A stretch of DNA of 47,703 bases from Cryobacterium tagatosivorans (lineage in GTDB: Bacteria; Actinomycetota; Actinomycetes; Actinomycetales; Microbacteriaceae), in NCBI RefSeq assembly GCF_004402215.1, contig NZ_SOEZ01000073.1:1-47703 (forward strand). The letters run 5' to 3'. The notes under the pieces are model-generated. The model was not told the DNA's origin, made no database searches, and saw only the letters and a list, made by a program, of their open reading frames with translations. The stretch's first letter is position 1, and each line of letters opens with the position of its first letter. This document shows, piece after piece, positions 26,280 to 34,536 of the stretch. The position numbers and the translations under genes were made by a program.

Positions 26280-27518
26280 ATGTCGAAAACCACCCCCCAC
26301 GTTCCGCTCCGCAGCCCGGCTGTCTTCCCCTGGCTCGGCCTGATCACGCTCTCCTCCGCCGTCTTCCTCTCGGTGACGTCCGAGATGCTGCCGACCGGGC
26401 TGCTGCCCGAGATGAGCCGCGACCTCGACGTCACCCAGTCCCGGATCGGGCTGCTGGTCAGCTGGTTCGCCTTCACCGTGGTGCTCACGAGCACTGGGCT
26501 CGCGCACCTGACCCGCCGCCTGCCCCGGCATGGGCTGATCGTGGCCGTGCTGATCGCGTTCGCGCTGGGCAACGTGCTCACCGCCGTTGCCCCGACCTAC
26601 GAGTTCCTCGTCGTCTCCCGGGTGGTCGGCGGGATGGCGCACGGGCTCTTCTGGTCGGTCGTCGGCGCGTATGCCGCGCACCTGGTGCCCAAGGAGCAGA
26701 TCGGCCGCGCCGTGTCGATCACGATCGCCGGCGGCACGGTGGCCTTCGTGTTCGGCGTCCCGGTGGCGACGGCCGCCGGGCAACTCCTCGGCTGGCGCCT
26801 GTCGTTCGCCGTGCTCGCCGGGCTCATGCTCGCCGGGGCCGTGCTGGTCTGGCGGCTCCTGCCGCCGGTCGAGCACCACGCCGGCAAGAAGGCTGCCGGC
26901 ACGAGGGATGCCGCGGCATCCGCTCCCGGCGCGGCCCCGCCCCGCCGGGACCCCACGGTGCCCGCCGTCGTGCTGGTCTGCGTCATCACGGCGGTGACGA
27001 TGATCGGCCACTTCACCTTCTACACCTACATCGCCCCGTTCCTGATCGAGCAGGTGGGGGTCCGGAGCGGCGACGTCGCGCCCCTGCTCTTCCTCTTCGG
27101 CATCGCCGGTGTGGTCGGCCTCATCCTCGCCGGCACGGTCTTCGGCCCGCGGCCGCAGCGCGGCCTGCTGATCAGCCTCGCGCTCGCCGCGGTCAGCGTC
27201 ACCGTGCTCGCCGTGTCCACCGAAACGCTGCCGGTGGCGGTCACCGCGTTCGTTCTCTGGGGGCTCGCCTTCGGCGTCCTGCCCCCGCTGATGCAGACCA
27301 GGCTCCTGCACGCCGCCTCGCACCGCATCCGCGACACCGCGAGCGCGTTCTACACGACCGCGTTCAATACCGGGATCGGCGGCGGCGCCCTCCTCGGCGC
27401 CGTGCTGCTCGACACCGTCGGGCTCGAGGTCGTCCCGTTCGTCTACGCCGGCATCCTCGTCGCCGCGTTCACGCTCGCGCTGGTCAGCGGCCGGATCGTC
27501 CGCCGGCGGGCGACCTGA
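26280..27518 (+). CDS. MFS efflux transporter (AraJ/SotB-like sugar or drug efflux)
   Basis: 412-residue major facilitator protein with twelve hydrophobic helices. The opening SSAVFLSVTSEMLPTGLLPE and LDVTQSRIGLLVSWFA resemble AraJ/SotB-type DHA1 efflux proteins. A loop rich in Ala/Pro near residue 210 separates the halves. ATG 26280 has no ribosome site and no properly spaced -10 box, so the start is less certain. It is divergent from purU across 164 bases and lies before the glyA riboswitch. Confidence 0.83.
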   Translation: MSKTTPHVPLRSPAVFPWLGLITLSSAVFLSVTSEMLPTGLLPEMSRDLDVTQSRIGLLVSWFAFTVVLTSTGLAHLTRRLPRHGLIVAVLIAFALGNVLTAVAPTYEFLVVSRVVGGMAHGLFWSVVGAYAAHLVPKEQIGRAVSITIAGGTVAFVFGVPVATAAGQLLGWRLSFAVLAGLMLAGAVLVWRLLPPVEHHAGKKAAGTRDAAASAPGAAPPRRDPTVPAVVLVCVITAVTMIGHFTFYTYIAPFLIEQVGVRSGDVAPLLFLFGIAGVVGLILAGTVFGPRPQRGLLISLALAAVSVTVLAVSTETLPVAVTAFVLWGLAFGVLPPLMQTRLLHAASHRIRDTASAFYTTAFNTGIGGGALLGAVLLDTVGLEVVPFVYAGILVAAFTLALVSGRIVRRRAT

Positions 27519-27538
27519 GCCGGCCGGCCGCCGCCCGG

Positions 27539-27544
27539 TAGACT
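27539..27544 (+). promoter_or_regulatory. -10 box for the riboswitch-glyA-folD transcript
   Basis: TAGACT lies about 70 bases before the riboswitch core. Transcription from near 27551 would include the whole riboswitch. No clear -35 hexamer is seen. Confidence 0.4.
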
Positions 27545-27611
27545 GGACCCGACACTCTGACCTGACAAGCCGGGAGGGCCGCATGACGACGATCCCGCCC
27601 GGGCTGATAGG

Positions 27612-27700
27612 ATCGCACTGTCGCAACTGGCGTAGCACGAAGATGGGTCACCATCGGGGAGCGACTGACACGGTTAGTGGCCGCACGCCTGGGCCGCAGC
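27612..27700 (+). promoter_or_regulatory. ZTP (pfl) riboswitch controlling glyA-folD
   Basis: The hallmarks are in order. P1 strands are GTCGC (27620-27624) and GCGAC (27661-27665), enclosing ACTGGCG (27626-27632). A hairpin GATGG-GTCA-CCATC (27642-27655) is followed by GGGGAGCG, and after a linker comes the conserved CGCCTGGGC (27686-27694). This class senses ZTP/ZMP, which accumulates when 10-formyl-THF is short, and turns on one-carbon genes. The glyA ribosome site AAGGAG lies 22 bases beyond the conserved 3' element, so translational control is possible, but the switching helix is not resolved by eye. Confidence 0.88.
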
Positions 27701-27728
27701 ATCCACCGATATGTCTAAGGAGACCCCC

Positions 27729-29015
27729 GTGCCAGCCAACTCCGTGCCCTCCACGTTCAACGATTCCCTGCAGGACGTTGACCCAGAGATCGCCGCCGTC
27801 CTCGAGCAGGAACTCGGTCGCCAGCGCGACTACCTCGAGATGATCGCGAGCGAGAACTTCGTTCCGCGCGCCGTCCTGCAGTCGCAGGGGTCCGTCCTGA
27901 CCAACAAGTACGCCGAGGGCTACCCGGGACGCCGCTACTACGGCGGCTGCGAGTATGTCGACGTCGCCGAGCAGCTCGCGATCGACCGGGCCAAGGCCCT
28001 CTTCGGCGCCGAGTACGCCAACGTCCAGCCGCACTCCGGTGCGACCGCGAACGCCGCGGTGCTCGCCGCGATCGCCACCCCCGGCGACACGATCCTCGGC
28101 CTCGAACTCGCCCACGGCGGCCACCTCACCCACGGCATGAAGCTCAACTTCTCCGGCAAGCTGTACAACCCGGTCGCCTACGGCGTCGACCCGGAGACCT
28201 TCCGCGTCGACATGGACGTTGTGCGCGACAAGGCCCTCGAGCACAAGCCGAAGGTCATCATCGCCGGCTGGTCTGCCTACCCGCGCCACCTCGACTTCGC
28301 GGCCTTCCGCAACATCGCCGACGAGGTCGGCGCGCTGCTCTGGGTCGACATGGCCCACTTCGCCGGCCTTGTCGCCGCCGGGCTGCACCCGTCCCCGGTG
28401 CCCCACGCCGACGTCGTCTCGAGCACCGTGCACAAGACCCTCGCCGGTCCCCGCTCGGGCTTCATCCTCTCCCGCGACATGCAGCTGGCCCGGAAGCTCA
28501 ACTCCAACGTGTTCCCCGGCCAGCAGGGCGGGCCGCTCATGCACGTCATCGCCGCGAAGGCCACCGCGTTCAAGCTCGCCGGCGAACCCGAGTTCAAGGA
28601 GCGCCAGGAGCGCACCCTGCGCGGCGCCAGCATCCTCGCCGACCGGCTCACCGCCGACGACTCCAAGGCCGGCGGCGTCGACGTGCTCACCGGCGGAACC
28701 GACGTGCACCTCGTGCTCGCCGACCTCCGCAACTCGCCGATCAACGGCCAGCAGGCCGAGGACGCGCTGCACGAGGTCGGCATCACCGTCAACCGCAACG
28801 CCGTGCCGTTCGACCCGCGCCCGCCGATGGTCACCAGCGGCCTGCGGATCGGCACGCCGGCCCTGGCCACCCGCGGCTTCGGCGACGCCGAGTTCACCGT
28901 CGTCGCCGACGTGATCGCCGAGGCGCTCAAGCCCGACGCCGACATCCCGGCCCTCCGCGCCCGGGTGAAGGTCCTCACCGAGGCGTTCCCGCTCTACCCG
29001 GGCCTGCAGCAGTGA
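27729..29015 (+). CDS. glyA: Serine hydroxymethyltransferase
   Basis: PLP enzyme converting serine and THF to glycine and 5,10-methylene-THF, the main entry of one-carbon units. The 428-residue protein has [20 protein letters not shown] near residue 40, [14 protein letters not shown] near 62, and the PLP-binding lysine in [14 protein letters not shown] near residue 236. I chose GTG 27729 because AAGGAG (27716-27721) is 7 bases upstream; the in-frame ATG 27711 would place this ribosome site inside the gene. It overlaps folD by 4 bases (GTGA), and the pair is under the ZTP riboswitch. Confidence 0.96.
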   Translation: MPANSVPSTFNDSLQDVDPEIAAVLEQELGRQRDYLEMIASENFVPRAVLQSQGSVLTNKYAEGYPGRRYYGGCEYVDVAEQLAIDRAKALFGAEYANVQPHSGATANAAVLAAIATPGDTILGLELAHGGHLTHGMKLNFSGKLYNPVAYGVDPETFRVDMDVVRDKALEHKPKVIIAGWSAYPRHLDFAAFRNIADEVGALLWVDMAHFAGLVAAGLHPSPVPHADVVSSTVHKTLAGPRSGFILSRDMQLARKLNSNVFPGQQGGPLMHVIAAKATAFKLAGEPEFKERQERTLRGASILADRLTADDSKAGGVDVLTGGTDVHLVLADLRNSPINGQQAEDALHEVGITVNRNAVPFDPRPPMVTSGLRIGTPALATRGFGDAEFTVVADVIAEALKPDADIPALRARVKVLTEAFPLYPGLQQ

Positions 29016-29896
29016 CGGCTGTCGTCCTCGACGGCGTCGCCACGGCGTCGGCCGTCAAGGCCGAGCTGGCCGAACGCATCTCGGCCCTCCGCTCGCACGG
29101 CGTCGTTCCGGGCCTCGGCACGCTGCTCGTCGGCGACGACCCCGGCTCCCGCTCGTACGTCGCGGGCAAGCACCGGGACTGCGCCGAGGTCGGCATCGAG
29201 TCGATCCGGATCGACCTGCCCGCCTCGGCGACCTCGGCCGACGTGCGCGCCGCGATCGCCGACCTCAACTCGAGCCGCGAGGTGACCGGGTACATCATCC
29301 AGCTGCCGCTGCCGGTCGGCCACAACGACAACGCCATGCTCGAACTGATCGACCCGGCCAAGGACGCCGACGGGCTGCACCCGACCAACCTCGGCCGGCT
29401 CGTGCTCGGCATCGAGGGCGAACTGAACTCGCCGCTGCCCTGCACCCCGGCGGGCATCGTCGAGCTGCTGCGCCGCTACGAGGTGCCGATCGTGGGCCGC
29501 AAGGTCGTCGTGATCGGCCGCGGGCTCACCGTCGGCCGCCCGCTCGGCCTGCTGTTCACCCGCAAGGGGCTGGATGCCACGGTGACGCTCACCCACTCCC
29601 GCACGGTCGACCTGGCCGACGAGGTTCGCCGCGCGGACATCGTCGTCGCCGCCGTCGGCGTGCCGCACCTCGTCCGGGCCGACTGGGTCAAGCCGGGGGC
29701 CGCCGTGCTCGACGTCGGCATCACCCGGGTGACCGACCCGGCGACCGGCAAGGGCACGCTGACCGGGGACGTGCATCCGGATGTCGCGGCCGTCGCCGGC
29801 CACCTCTCGCCCAACCCCGGCGGAGTCGGACCGATGACGCGCGCCATGCTGCTCGGCAATGTGGTCAAGGCCGCCGAACAGGCCCTCCGCAAGTAG
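29012..29896 (+). CDS. folD: Bifunctional methylene-THF dehydrogenase/cyclohydrolase
   Basis: Converts 5,10-methylene-THF to 10-formyl-THF via methenyl-THF with NADP. The 294-residue protein shows the catalytic lysine in [17 protein letters not shown] near residue 50, [25 protein letters not shown], the Rossmann motif [15 protein letters not shown] near residue 167, and the C-terminal [20 protein letters not shown] 29012 overlaps the glyA stop, so translation is coupled. Its product feeds PurN and PurH encoded in the same window. Confidence 0.96.
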   Translation: MTAVVLDGVATASAVKAELAERISALRSHGVVPGLGTLLVGDDPGSRSYVAGKHRDCAEVGIESIRIDLPASATSADVRAAIADLNSSREVTGYIIQLPLPVGHNDNAMLELIDPAKDADGLHPTNLGRLVLGIEGELNSPLPCTPAGIVELLRRYEVPIVGRKVVVIGRGLTVGRPLGLLFTRKGLDATVTLTHSRTVDLADEVRRADIVVAAVGVPHLVRADWVKPGAAVLDVGITRVTDPATGKGTLTGDVHPDVAAVAGHLSPNPGGVGPMTRAMLLGNVVKAAEQALRK

Positions 29897-29902
29897 CGGG
29901 CG

Positions 29903-29923
29903 CCCCCGGGCGGCATCCGGGGG
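29903..29923 (+). terminator. Possible terminator after folD
   Basis: CCCCCGG and CCGGGGG form a 7-bp stem around a 7-base loop, 6 bases after the folD stop. There is no T tract. The next gene starts 30 bases later, so termination is probably partial if real. Confidence 0.4.
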
Positions 29924-29953
29924 AAGATGGAGACCAGCGACCGAGGAGGTCCG

Positions 29954-30787
29954 GTGGAGCACCAGCCCAGGCACGACAGGCAGAGCGTCAGGCTGGCCAT
30001 GCTCCAGGCGCGCGCGGAGCCGCTGGCGATAGCGGCGAACCTGGCCCTGGTCGACGCCGCCGCCCTCGAGGCGAGCGAAGCCGGCGCGGACCTCCTGCTC
30101 ACCCCGGAACTGTTCGCCACCGGCTACGCCCCCGGCCGGATCGCCGCGTCCGTCTCGGAGGCCGGCGTCGCGGAAGCCCACGAGGCGCTTCGGGCGATCG
30201 CGGCCAACCGGGGCATCGCGCTCGCCTTCAGCCTGCCCGGACCGGGCCCGGCCGCCGAGCGGCAGATCACGGCGACCCTCGTCGACAAGGCCGGCACGGT
30301 CATTCTCGGCTACGCCAAGTCCCATCTTTTCGGGCCGGAGGAGGCGTCCAGTTTCCGGGCCGGAACGGAAGCGCCCCAGGTCGCGGAGCTGCTGGGCCTG
30401 CGGATGGCGCTGCTGGTCTGCTACGACGTTGAGTTCCCGGAGACGGTGCGTGCCGCGGCGGTCCGCGGCGCCCAGGTCGTGCTCGTGCCGACCGCCCTCA
30501 CGGCCGGCTATGAGAACGTCGCCCGGGTGCTCGTCCCCGCCCGCGCCCTGGAGAACTCCCTGACCGTCGCCTATTCGAACCATGTCGGCGTCGAGGACGG
30601 CCTCGACCTGGCCGGCGCCAGCGTCGTCGCCGGGCCGGACGGCAACCTCCTCGTGGACGCGGGGACCACCACCGGCCTCGTCTACGCCGACCTCTCGATC
30701 CCCGACGTGGACGTCGACTACCTCGCCGACCGCAGACCCGGGCTCTACCGAGCCTGGGAACAGACCCGCACGAATCAGGAAACGTAA
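29954..30787 (+). CDS. Nitrilase-superfamily carbon-nitrogen hydrolase (probable amidase)
   Basis: 277-residue C-N hydrolase. The catalytic triad is visible: Glu in LLTPELFATGYAPG near residue 46, Lys in GYAKSHLFGPEE near residue 120, and Cys in LLVCYDVEFPETV near residue 155. I chose GTG 29954 because AGGAGG lies 4 bases upstream; ATG 29927 would add nine residues. The next gene, a tryptophan/phenylalanine monooxygenase-like flavoenzyme, starts 3 bases after the stop, so the likely substrate is the amide that enzyme makes. R-stereoselective amidases (RamA-like) share this size and are an alternative. Confidence 0.85.
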   Translation: MEHQPRHDRQSVRLAMLQARAEPLAIAANLALVDAAALEASEAGADLLLTPELFATGYAPGRIAASVSEAGVAEAHEALRAIAANRGIALAFSLPGPGPAAERQITATLVDKAGTVILGYAKSHLFGPEEASSFRAGTEAPQVAELLGLRMALLVCYDVEFPETVRAAAVRGAQVVLVPTALTAGYENVARVLVPARALENSLTVAYSNHVGVEDGLDLAGASVVAGPDGNLLVDAGTTTGLVYADLSIPDVDVDYLADRRPGLYRAWEQTRTNQET

Positions 30788-30790
30788 GCA

Positions 30791-32488
30791 ATGACGCTGG
30801 CCACCAATCTGCCGCACACCCCCCTCTCCGGCGAGACCGGCGGGCCGCCGATCACGATGCTGAACCCGGACTTCCCGTTCAGCTACGACCACTACCTGGC
30901 GCATCCGGCCGGGCTCGGCGAGGTGCCCGAGCTCAAGTACGGCACGAAAGTCGCCGTCATCGGGGCCGGCCTGTCGGGCGTGATTGCCGCCTACGAGCTG
31001 CTCAAGCTCGGCCTGCACCCGGTCGTTTACGAGGCCGATCGGATCGGCGGGCGGCTGAAGACCGAGGGCTTCGCCGCTGCACCGGGTGTCGTCGCCGACC
31101 TCGGCGGAATGCGGTTCCCCGAGTCTGGTCGGGCCTTCTACCACTACGTCGACACGGTCGGCCTCGAGACCCTCGACTTCCCGAATCGGCTCTCGGACGT
31201 GACGCCGAGCACGCTCATCGAGCTCGAGGGCGAATCGTGGTACGCGGAGACGGACGCGGACCTTCCGCCGTTCTTCACCGAGGTGGCGGATGCCTGGCGC
31301 CGCGCCCTGCTCGAAGAGGCGGATCTCGCCGCGATCCAGGGGGCGATCCGGCGACGCGATGTCACGGGGATCAAGCAGATCTGGAACCGGCTCGTGGCCG
31401 AGCTCGACGAGCAGACGTTCTACGGCTTCATCGGCGGCAGCGCGGCCTTCCGGGAGAAGAGCTTCGCCCACCGCGAGGCGTTCGGGCAGGTCGGATTCGG
31501 CACCGGCGGCTGGGACACCGACTTCTCCAATTCGATCCTCGAGATCCTCCGGGTCGTCTTCACCGACGCCGACGACAAGCACCGCCGCATCGTGGGCGGC
31601 GCGCAGCGACTGCCGGACGGGCTCTGGACGCACGCGCCGGAGAACATCGCGCACTGGCCGGCCGGGACCACGCTGTCCAGCCTGCACAACGGAGTGCCGC
31701 GCGGCGCCGTGGCCTCCATCCGGCGCGGTGAGGGCGGCGGCATCCGGATCGGTGAGAAGTGGGGAGCGACCAGCGAGTTCGAGGCCGCCATCGTGACCTG
31801 CCAGTCGTGGCTGCTCTCCGCGCGCATCGACACCGAAGAGGGGCTGTTCCCGCCGCGGCTGTGGACCGCGATCGAACGCAGCCACTACATGCAGTCGTCG
31901 AAGACGTTCGTCATGGTCGACCGCCCGTTCTGGAACGACATCGACCCCGAGACCGGCCGCCATGTGCTCAGCATGACCCTCACCGACCGGCTGCCGCGGG
32001 CCACCTACCTGATCGACGACGGACCGGACAAGCCCGCGGTGATCCTGCTCTCCTACACCTGGAACGACGACGCGCTCAAGTGGCTCTCCCTCAGCGCCGA
32101 CGAGCGGACGACCCTGATGCTGCACTCACTGCGTCAGATCTACCCCAAGCTGGACATCGGCTCGCACATCGTCGGCGAACCGATCACCGTTTCCTGGGAG
32201 GCCGACCCCAACTTCATGGGGGCGTTCAAGAACAACCTCCCCGGCCACTACCGGTATCAGGAACGCCTCTTCGGCCACTTCATGCAGGACCACCTGCCCG
32301 ACGCCCAGCGCGGAATCTTCCTCGCCGGGGATGACATCTCGTTCACCGCCGGCTGGGCCGAGGGCGCCGTCACGACCGCCCTCAACGCGGTCTGGGGAAC
32401 GGTCAAGCACCTCGGCGGCCGGTCCGCCGCCGAGAATCCCGGACCAGGGGACCTCTGGGAGGAACTCGCGCCGATCGTGCTGCCCTAG
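30791..32488 (+). CDS. Flavin amine oxidase, tryptophan 2-monooxygenase-like
   Basis: 565-residue FAD enzyme of the amine oxidase family. The FAD-binding VAVIGAGLSGVIAAYELLK lies near residue 53, the ADRIGGRLKTEG and LGGMRFPESGRAF motifs near 85-115, and the C-terminal FLAGDDISFTAGWAEGAV near 515. Length and the N-terminal PAGLGEVPELKYGTKVAVIG layout match L-tryptophan 2-monooxygenase (IaaM) and L-phenylalanine 2-monooxygenase, which convert the amino acid oxidatively to its acetamide. An ordinary L-amino acid oxidase is the alternative. It follows the amidase gene after 3 bases, so the two steps amino acid to amide to acid could be coupled. Confidence 0.82.
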   Translation: MTLATNLPHTPLSGETGGPPITMLNPDFPFSYDHYLAHPAGLGEVPELKYGTKVAVIGAGLSGVIAAYELLKLGLHPVVYEADRIGGRLKTEGFAAAPGVVADLGGMRFPESGRAFYHYVDTVGLETLDFPNRLSDVTPSTLIELEGESWYAETDADLPPFFTEVADAWRRALLEEADLAAIQGAIRRRDVTGIKQIWNRLVAELDEQTFYGFIGGSAAFREKSFAHREAFGQVGFGTGGWDTDFSNSILEILRVVFTDADDKHRRIVGGAQRLPDGLWTHAPENIAHWPAGTTLSSLHNGVPRGAVASIRRGEGGGIRIGEKWGATSEFEAAIVTCQSWLLSARIDTEEGLFPPRLWTAIERSHYMQSSKTFVMVDRPFWNDIDPETGRHVLSMTLTDRLPRATYLIDDGPDKPAVILLSYTWNDDALKWLSLSADERTTLMLHSLRQIYPKLDIGSHIVGEPITVSWEADPNFMGAFKNNLPGHYRYQERLFGHFMQDHLPDAQRGIFLAGDDISFTAGWAEGAVTTALNAVWGTVKHLGGRSAAENPGPGDLWEELAPIVLP

Positions 32489-32516
32489 CCGGGCTGCCGG
32501 CCGGGCTGGTCGCGGA

Positions 32517-33056
32517 TCAGTCCTGGATCGCCGACCGGTGCAGGGCGGAGTGCGCGAGGTACACCTCGGCGTTGTGGCGGTTCCCGGCGATCTCCTCGTC
32601 CGTGAGGAGCCGTCGCACCTTGCCGGGGACCCCGGCGACCAGCGAGCCGGGGGGAACCACGGTGCCCTCGAGCACGACGGCCCCGGCGGCGACGAGCGAG
32701 CCGGCGCCGATCACGGCGCCGTTCATCACGGTCGACGCCATCCCGACCAGCACATCGTCCTCGATCGTGCAGCCGTGCAGCACCGCGCCATGGCCGACCG
32801 AGACGTTGCGCCCGACCGTCAGCGGGTAGCCGCCGTCGACGTGGCAGGACACGTTGTCCTGCAGGTTCGAGCCCTCGCCGATCGTGATCGGCTCCGCCTC
32901 GGCGCGGAGCACGGAGTTGTACCAGACGCTGGCCCGATCGAGAAGGGTGACCCGGCCCACAAGGATGGCCCCGGACGCCACGAAGGCGGAGTCGGCGACG
33001 CTCGGGGCGGGGATGTTCGGGAGCGCGATGATGCGCGCGGAAGGATCGATTGCCAT
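32517..33056 (-). CDS. Gamma-carbonic-anhydrase-family protein (left-handed beta-helix)
   Basis: 179-residue hexapeptide-repeat trimer-forming protein (repeats about residues 20-145). The metal-site histidines are visible in SCHVDGGYPLTVG, NVSVGHGAVLHGC near residues 72-95. Family members bind Zn or Fe; carbonic anhydrase activity is proven only for some, others being of the YrdA/PaaY type. PaaY relatives act in phenylacetate pathways as thioesterases, which is notable beside the arylacetate-forming genes, but this is only suggestive. The ATG lies 6 bases after TAGGCT on the minus strand and has no ribosome site. Confidence 0.85.
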   Translation of the reverse strand: MAIDPSARIIALPNIPAPSVADSAFVASGAILVGRVTLLDRASVWYNSVLRAEAEPITIGEGSNLQDNVSCHVDGGYPLTVGRNVSVGHGAVLHGCTIEDDVLVGMASTVMNGAVIGAGSLVAAGAVVLEGTVVPPGSLVAGVPGKVRRLLTDEEIAGNRHNAEVYLAHSALHRSAIQD

Positions 33057-33062
33057 ACCCGC

Positions 33063-33089
33063 AGCCTAGTCGTGGCCGCGGTTTAGACT
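33063..33089. promoter_or_regulatory. Compact divergent pair of leaderless promoters
   Basis: Only 40 bases separate the two start codons. TAGGCT on the minus strand (33068-33063) ends 6 bases before the carbonic-anhydrase-like ATG, and TAGACT on the plus strand (33084-33089) ends 7 bases before the YbaK-like ATG. Each -35 region lies over the other promoter, so the two should compete for polymerase. Confidence 0.55.
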
Positions 33090-33096
33090 TTCGGGC

Positions 33097-33573
33097 ATGG
33101 TGAATCGCATGCATCCGGCCGTCGACCTCGTTCGCGGCGCGCTCGGTGAGCACGGCCTCCACCCGGAGATCCGCTGGTTCGACGAGGCCGCCACCACCGC
33201 GCAGGCGGCCGCAGGGGCCCTCGGCATCGACGTCGGCGCGATCGCCAACTCGCTCATCTTCACCCTCGACGGGCAGCCGCTCCTCGTGCTCACCAGCGGC
33301 GCGCACCGGGTCGATGCCGTGTGGCTGGGGGAGCAGCTGGGCGGCACGATCGGGCGGGCGTCCAAGGACGTCGTCAAGCAGGCCACCGGGCAGGTGATCG
33401 GCGGGGTCGCGCCGGTGGGGCATCCGTCGCCGGTGCGCACCCTGGTGGATGTCGCACTCGCCGACCACCCCGTCGTCTGGGCGGCCGCCGGCCATGCCCA
33501 CACGGTGTTCCCGACCACGTTCGAGGAACTGCTGCGCATCACCGGCGGAAGGGCCACGGCCGTCGTCCCCTAG
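33097..33573 (+). CDS. YbaK/EbsC-family protein (aminoacyl-tRNA deacylase-like)
   Basis: 158-residue single-domain protein of the YbaK/ProX editing family, which removes wrongly attached amino acids from tRNA. The family-type lysine in RASKDVVKQATGQVIGGVAP near residue 90 and the GHPSPVRTLVD and HTVFPTTFEELLRITGG segments are seen. The tRNA specificity is unknown. Its TAG stop codon forms the first bases of a TAGGGT -10 box for the next gene. It is predicted to be leaderless. Confidence 0.88.
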   Translation: MVNRMHPAVDLVRGALGEHGLHPEIRWFDEAATTAQAAAGALGIDVGAIANSLIFTLDGQPLLVLTSGAHRVDAVWLGEQLGGTIGRASKDVVKQATGQVIGGVAPVGHPSPVRTLVDVALADHPVVWAAAGHAHTVFPTTFEELLRITGGRATAVVP

Positions 33574-33576
33574 GGT
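33571..33576 (+). promoter_or_regulatory. -10 box of the ABC substrate-binding lipoprotein gene
   Basis: TAGGGT starts at the stop codon of the YbaK-like gene. Transcription from near 33583 leaves a leader of about 23 bases carrying the GAAGGA ribosome site. Confidence 0.4.
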
Positions 33577-33605
33577 GAGGAGCACTCCCAACCGAAGGAA
33601 CGTCC

Positions 33606-34502
33606 ATGCGCGCTCGTCATGCACTCCCCGCCCTCGCTGCAATCGCCACACTGATGCTCACCGGCTGTGTCGACAATTCCGCGCCGAGCGCCGAGGGAAG
33701 CGGGACGCCCTCCGGCGCGGTCGTCGAGAAGGATGACGCGGCCGCCGCGCTCCTGCCGGACTCGCTCGCGAAGGCGGGCACGCTCGTCTTCGGGACGAGC
33801 CCGAACTACGCGCCCAACGAATTCAAGAACGATGCGGGCGAGCCCATCGGCTGGGCCATCGAGGTCAGCGACGCGATTGCGGCGAAGCTCGGGCTGACCC
33901 CCAGCTACACGATCGCCCGGTTCGAAAACATCATCCCTGGCATCGTCGGCGGCACGATCGACGTCGGCCAGTCCTCCTTCACCGACAACCTGGAGCGGGA
34001 GAAGCAGGTCGACTTCGTGAACTACTACACCGCCGGCATCCAGTGGGCCTCGGCCACCGGCAAGACGGTGGACCCGGACAACGCCTGCGGACTCAAGGTC
34101 GCCGTGCAGTCGACGACCTACCAGGACACCGTCGAAATCCCGGAGAAGAGCGCCGCCTGCGTCGCCGCCGGCAAGAAGCCGATCCAGAAGGTCGCCCTGG
34201 ACACCCAGGATGCCGCCGCCAACGCCGTGACGCTCGGGCAGGCCGACGCCTTCACCGCCGACTCGCCCGTCACCCTGTACGCGATCGAACAGCTCAAGGG
34301 CAAGCTGCAGACCGCTGGGGAGACCTTCGACGCCGCGCCCTACGGCATGGCGGTCGCGAAGGATTCCGGCATGGCCGAGGCCGTGCAGGCGGCGCTGCAG
34401 TCCATGGTCGACGACGGCTCCTACGCCGAAATCCTCTCGGCCTGGGGCGTCTCGGACGGCGGGCTCGACACGATCACGATCAACGCGGCGTCGAAGGGCT
34501 AG
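33606..34502 (+). CDS. ABC transporter substrate-binding lipoprotein (polar amino acid family)
   Basis: 298-residue extracellular solute-binding protein of family 3. The signal peptide MRARHALPALAAIATLMLTGC carries a lipobox (Cys21). The mature part begins with a Ser/Gly/Pro-rich tether, then LVFGTSPNYAPNEFKNDAGE near residue 60 and IIPGIVGGTIDVGQSSFTD near 108, typical of amino-acid-binding lobes. No permease or ATPase gene is adjacent, so it is an orphan here. Given the neighbouring amino acid monooxygenase and amine genes, an aromatic amino acid or amine ligand is conceivable. GAAGGA precedes the ATG. Confidence 0.87.
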   Translation: MRARHALPALAAIATLMLTGCVDNSAPSAEGSGTPSGAVVEKDDAAAALLPDSLAKAGTLVFGTSPNYAPNEFKNDAGEPIGWAIEVSDAIAAKLGLTPSYTIARFENIIPGIVGGTIDVGQSSFTDNLEREKQVDFVNYYTAGIQWASATGKTVDPDNACGLKVAVQSTTYQDTVEIPEKSAACVAAGKKPIQKVALDTQDAAANAVTLGQADAFTADSPVTLYAIEQLKGKLQTAGETFDAAPYGMAVAKDSGMAEAVQAALQSMVDDGSYAEILSAWGVSDGGLDTITINAASKG

Positions 34503-34524
34503 CGTCCGGGCCGCCGCGCCGGAA

Positions 34525-34530
34525 TAGGCT
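34525..34530 (+). promoter_or_regulatory. -10 box of a predicted leaderless aldose epimerase transcript
   Basis: TAGGCT followed by GAACCC and then ATG 34537; no ribosome site is present. Confidence 0.55.
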
Positions 34531-34536
34531 GAACCC

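Noticed and set aside
27711..27728. glyA start at ATG 27711
   Set aside because: The AAGGAG ribosome site lies inside these codons and points to GTG 27729.
27583..27843. 86-codon frame with a good ribosome site running through the ZTP riboswitch into glyA
   Set aside because: The translated sequence is Pro/Arg/Ser-rich without family features and is explained by the aptamer and out-of-frame glyA sequence. I keep it only as a possible leader translation event.
28994..32125. Antisense open frame of over 1000 codons opposite glyA end, folD, amidase and monooxygenase
   Set aside because: GC-rich codon usage opens antisense frames; the product is low-complexity Arg/Gly/Ala/Val-rich and the opposite strand holds well-supported genes. 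The same applies to the 868-codon frame at 11571-14177.
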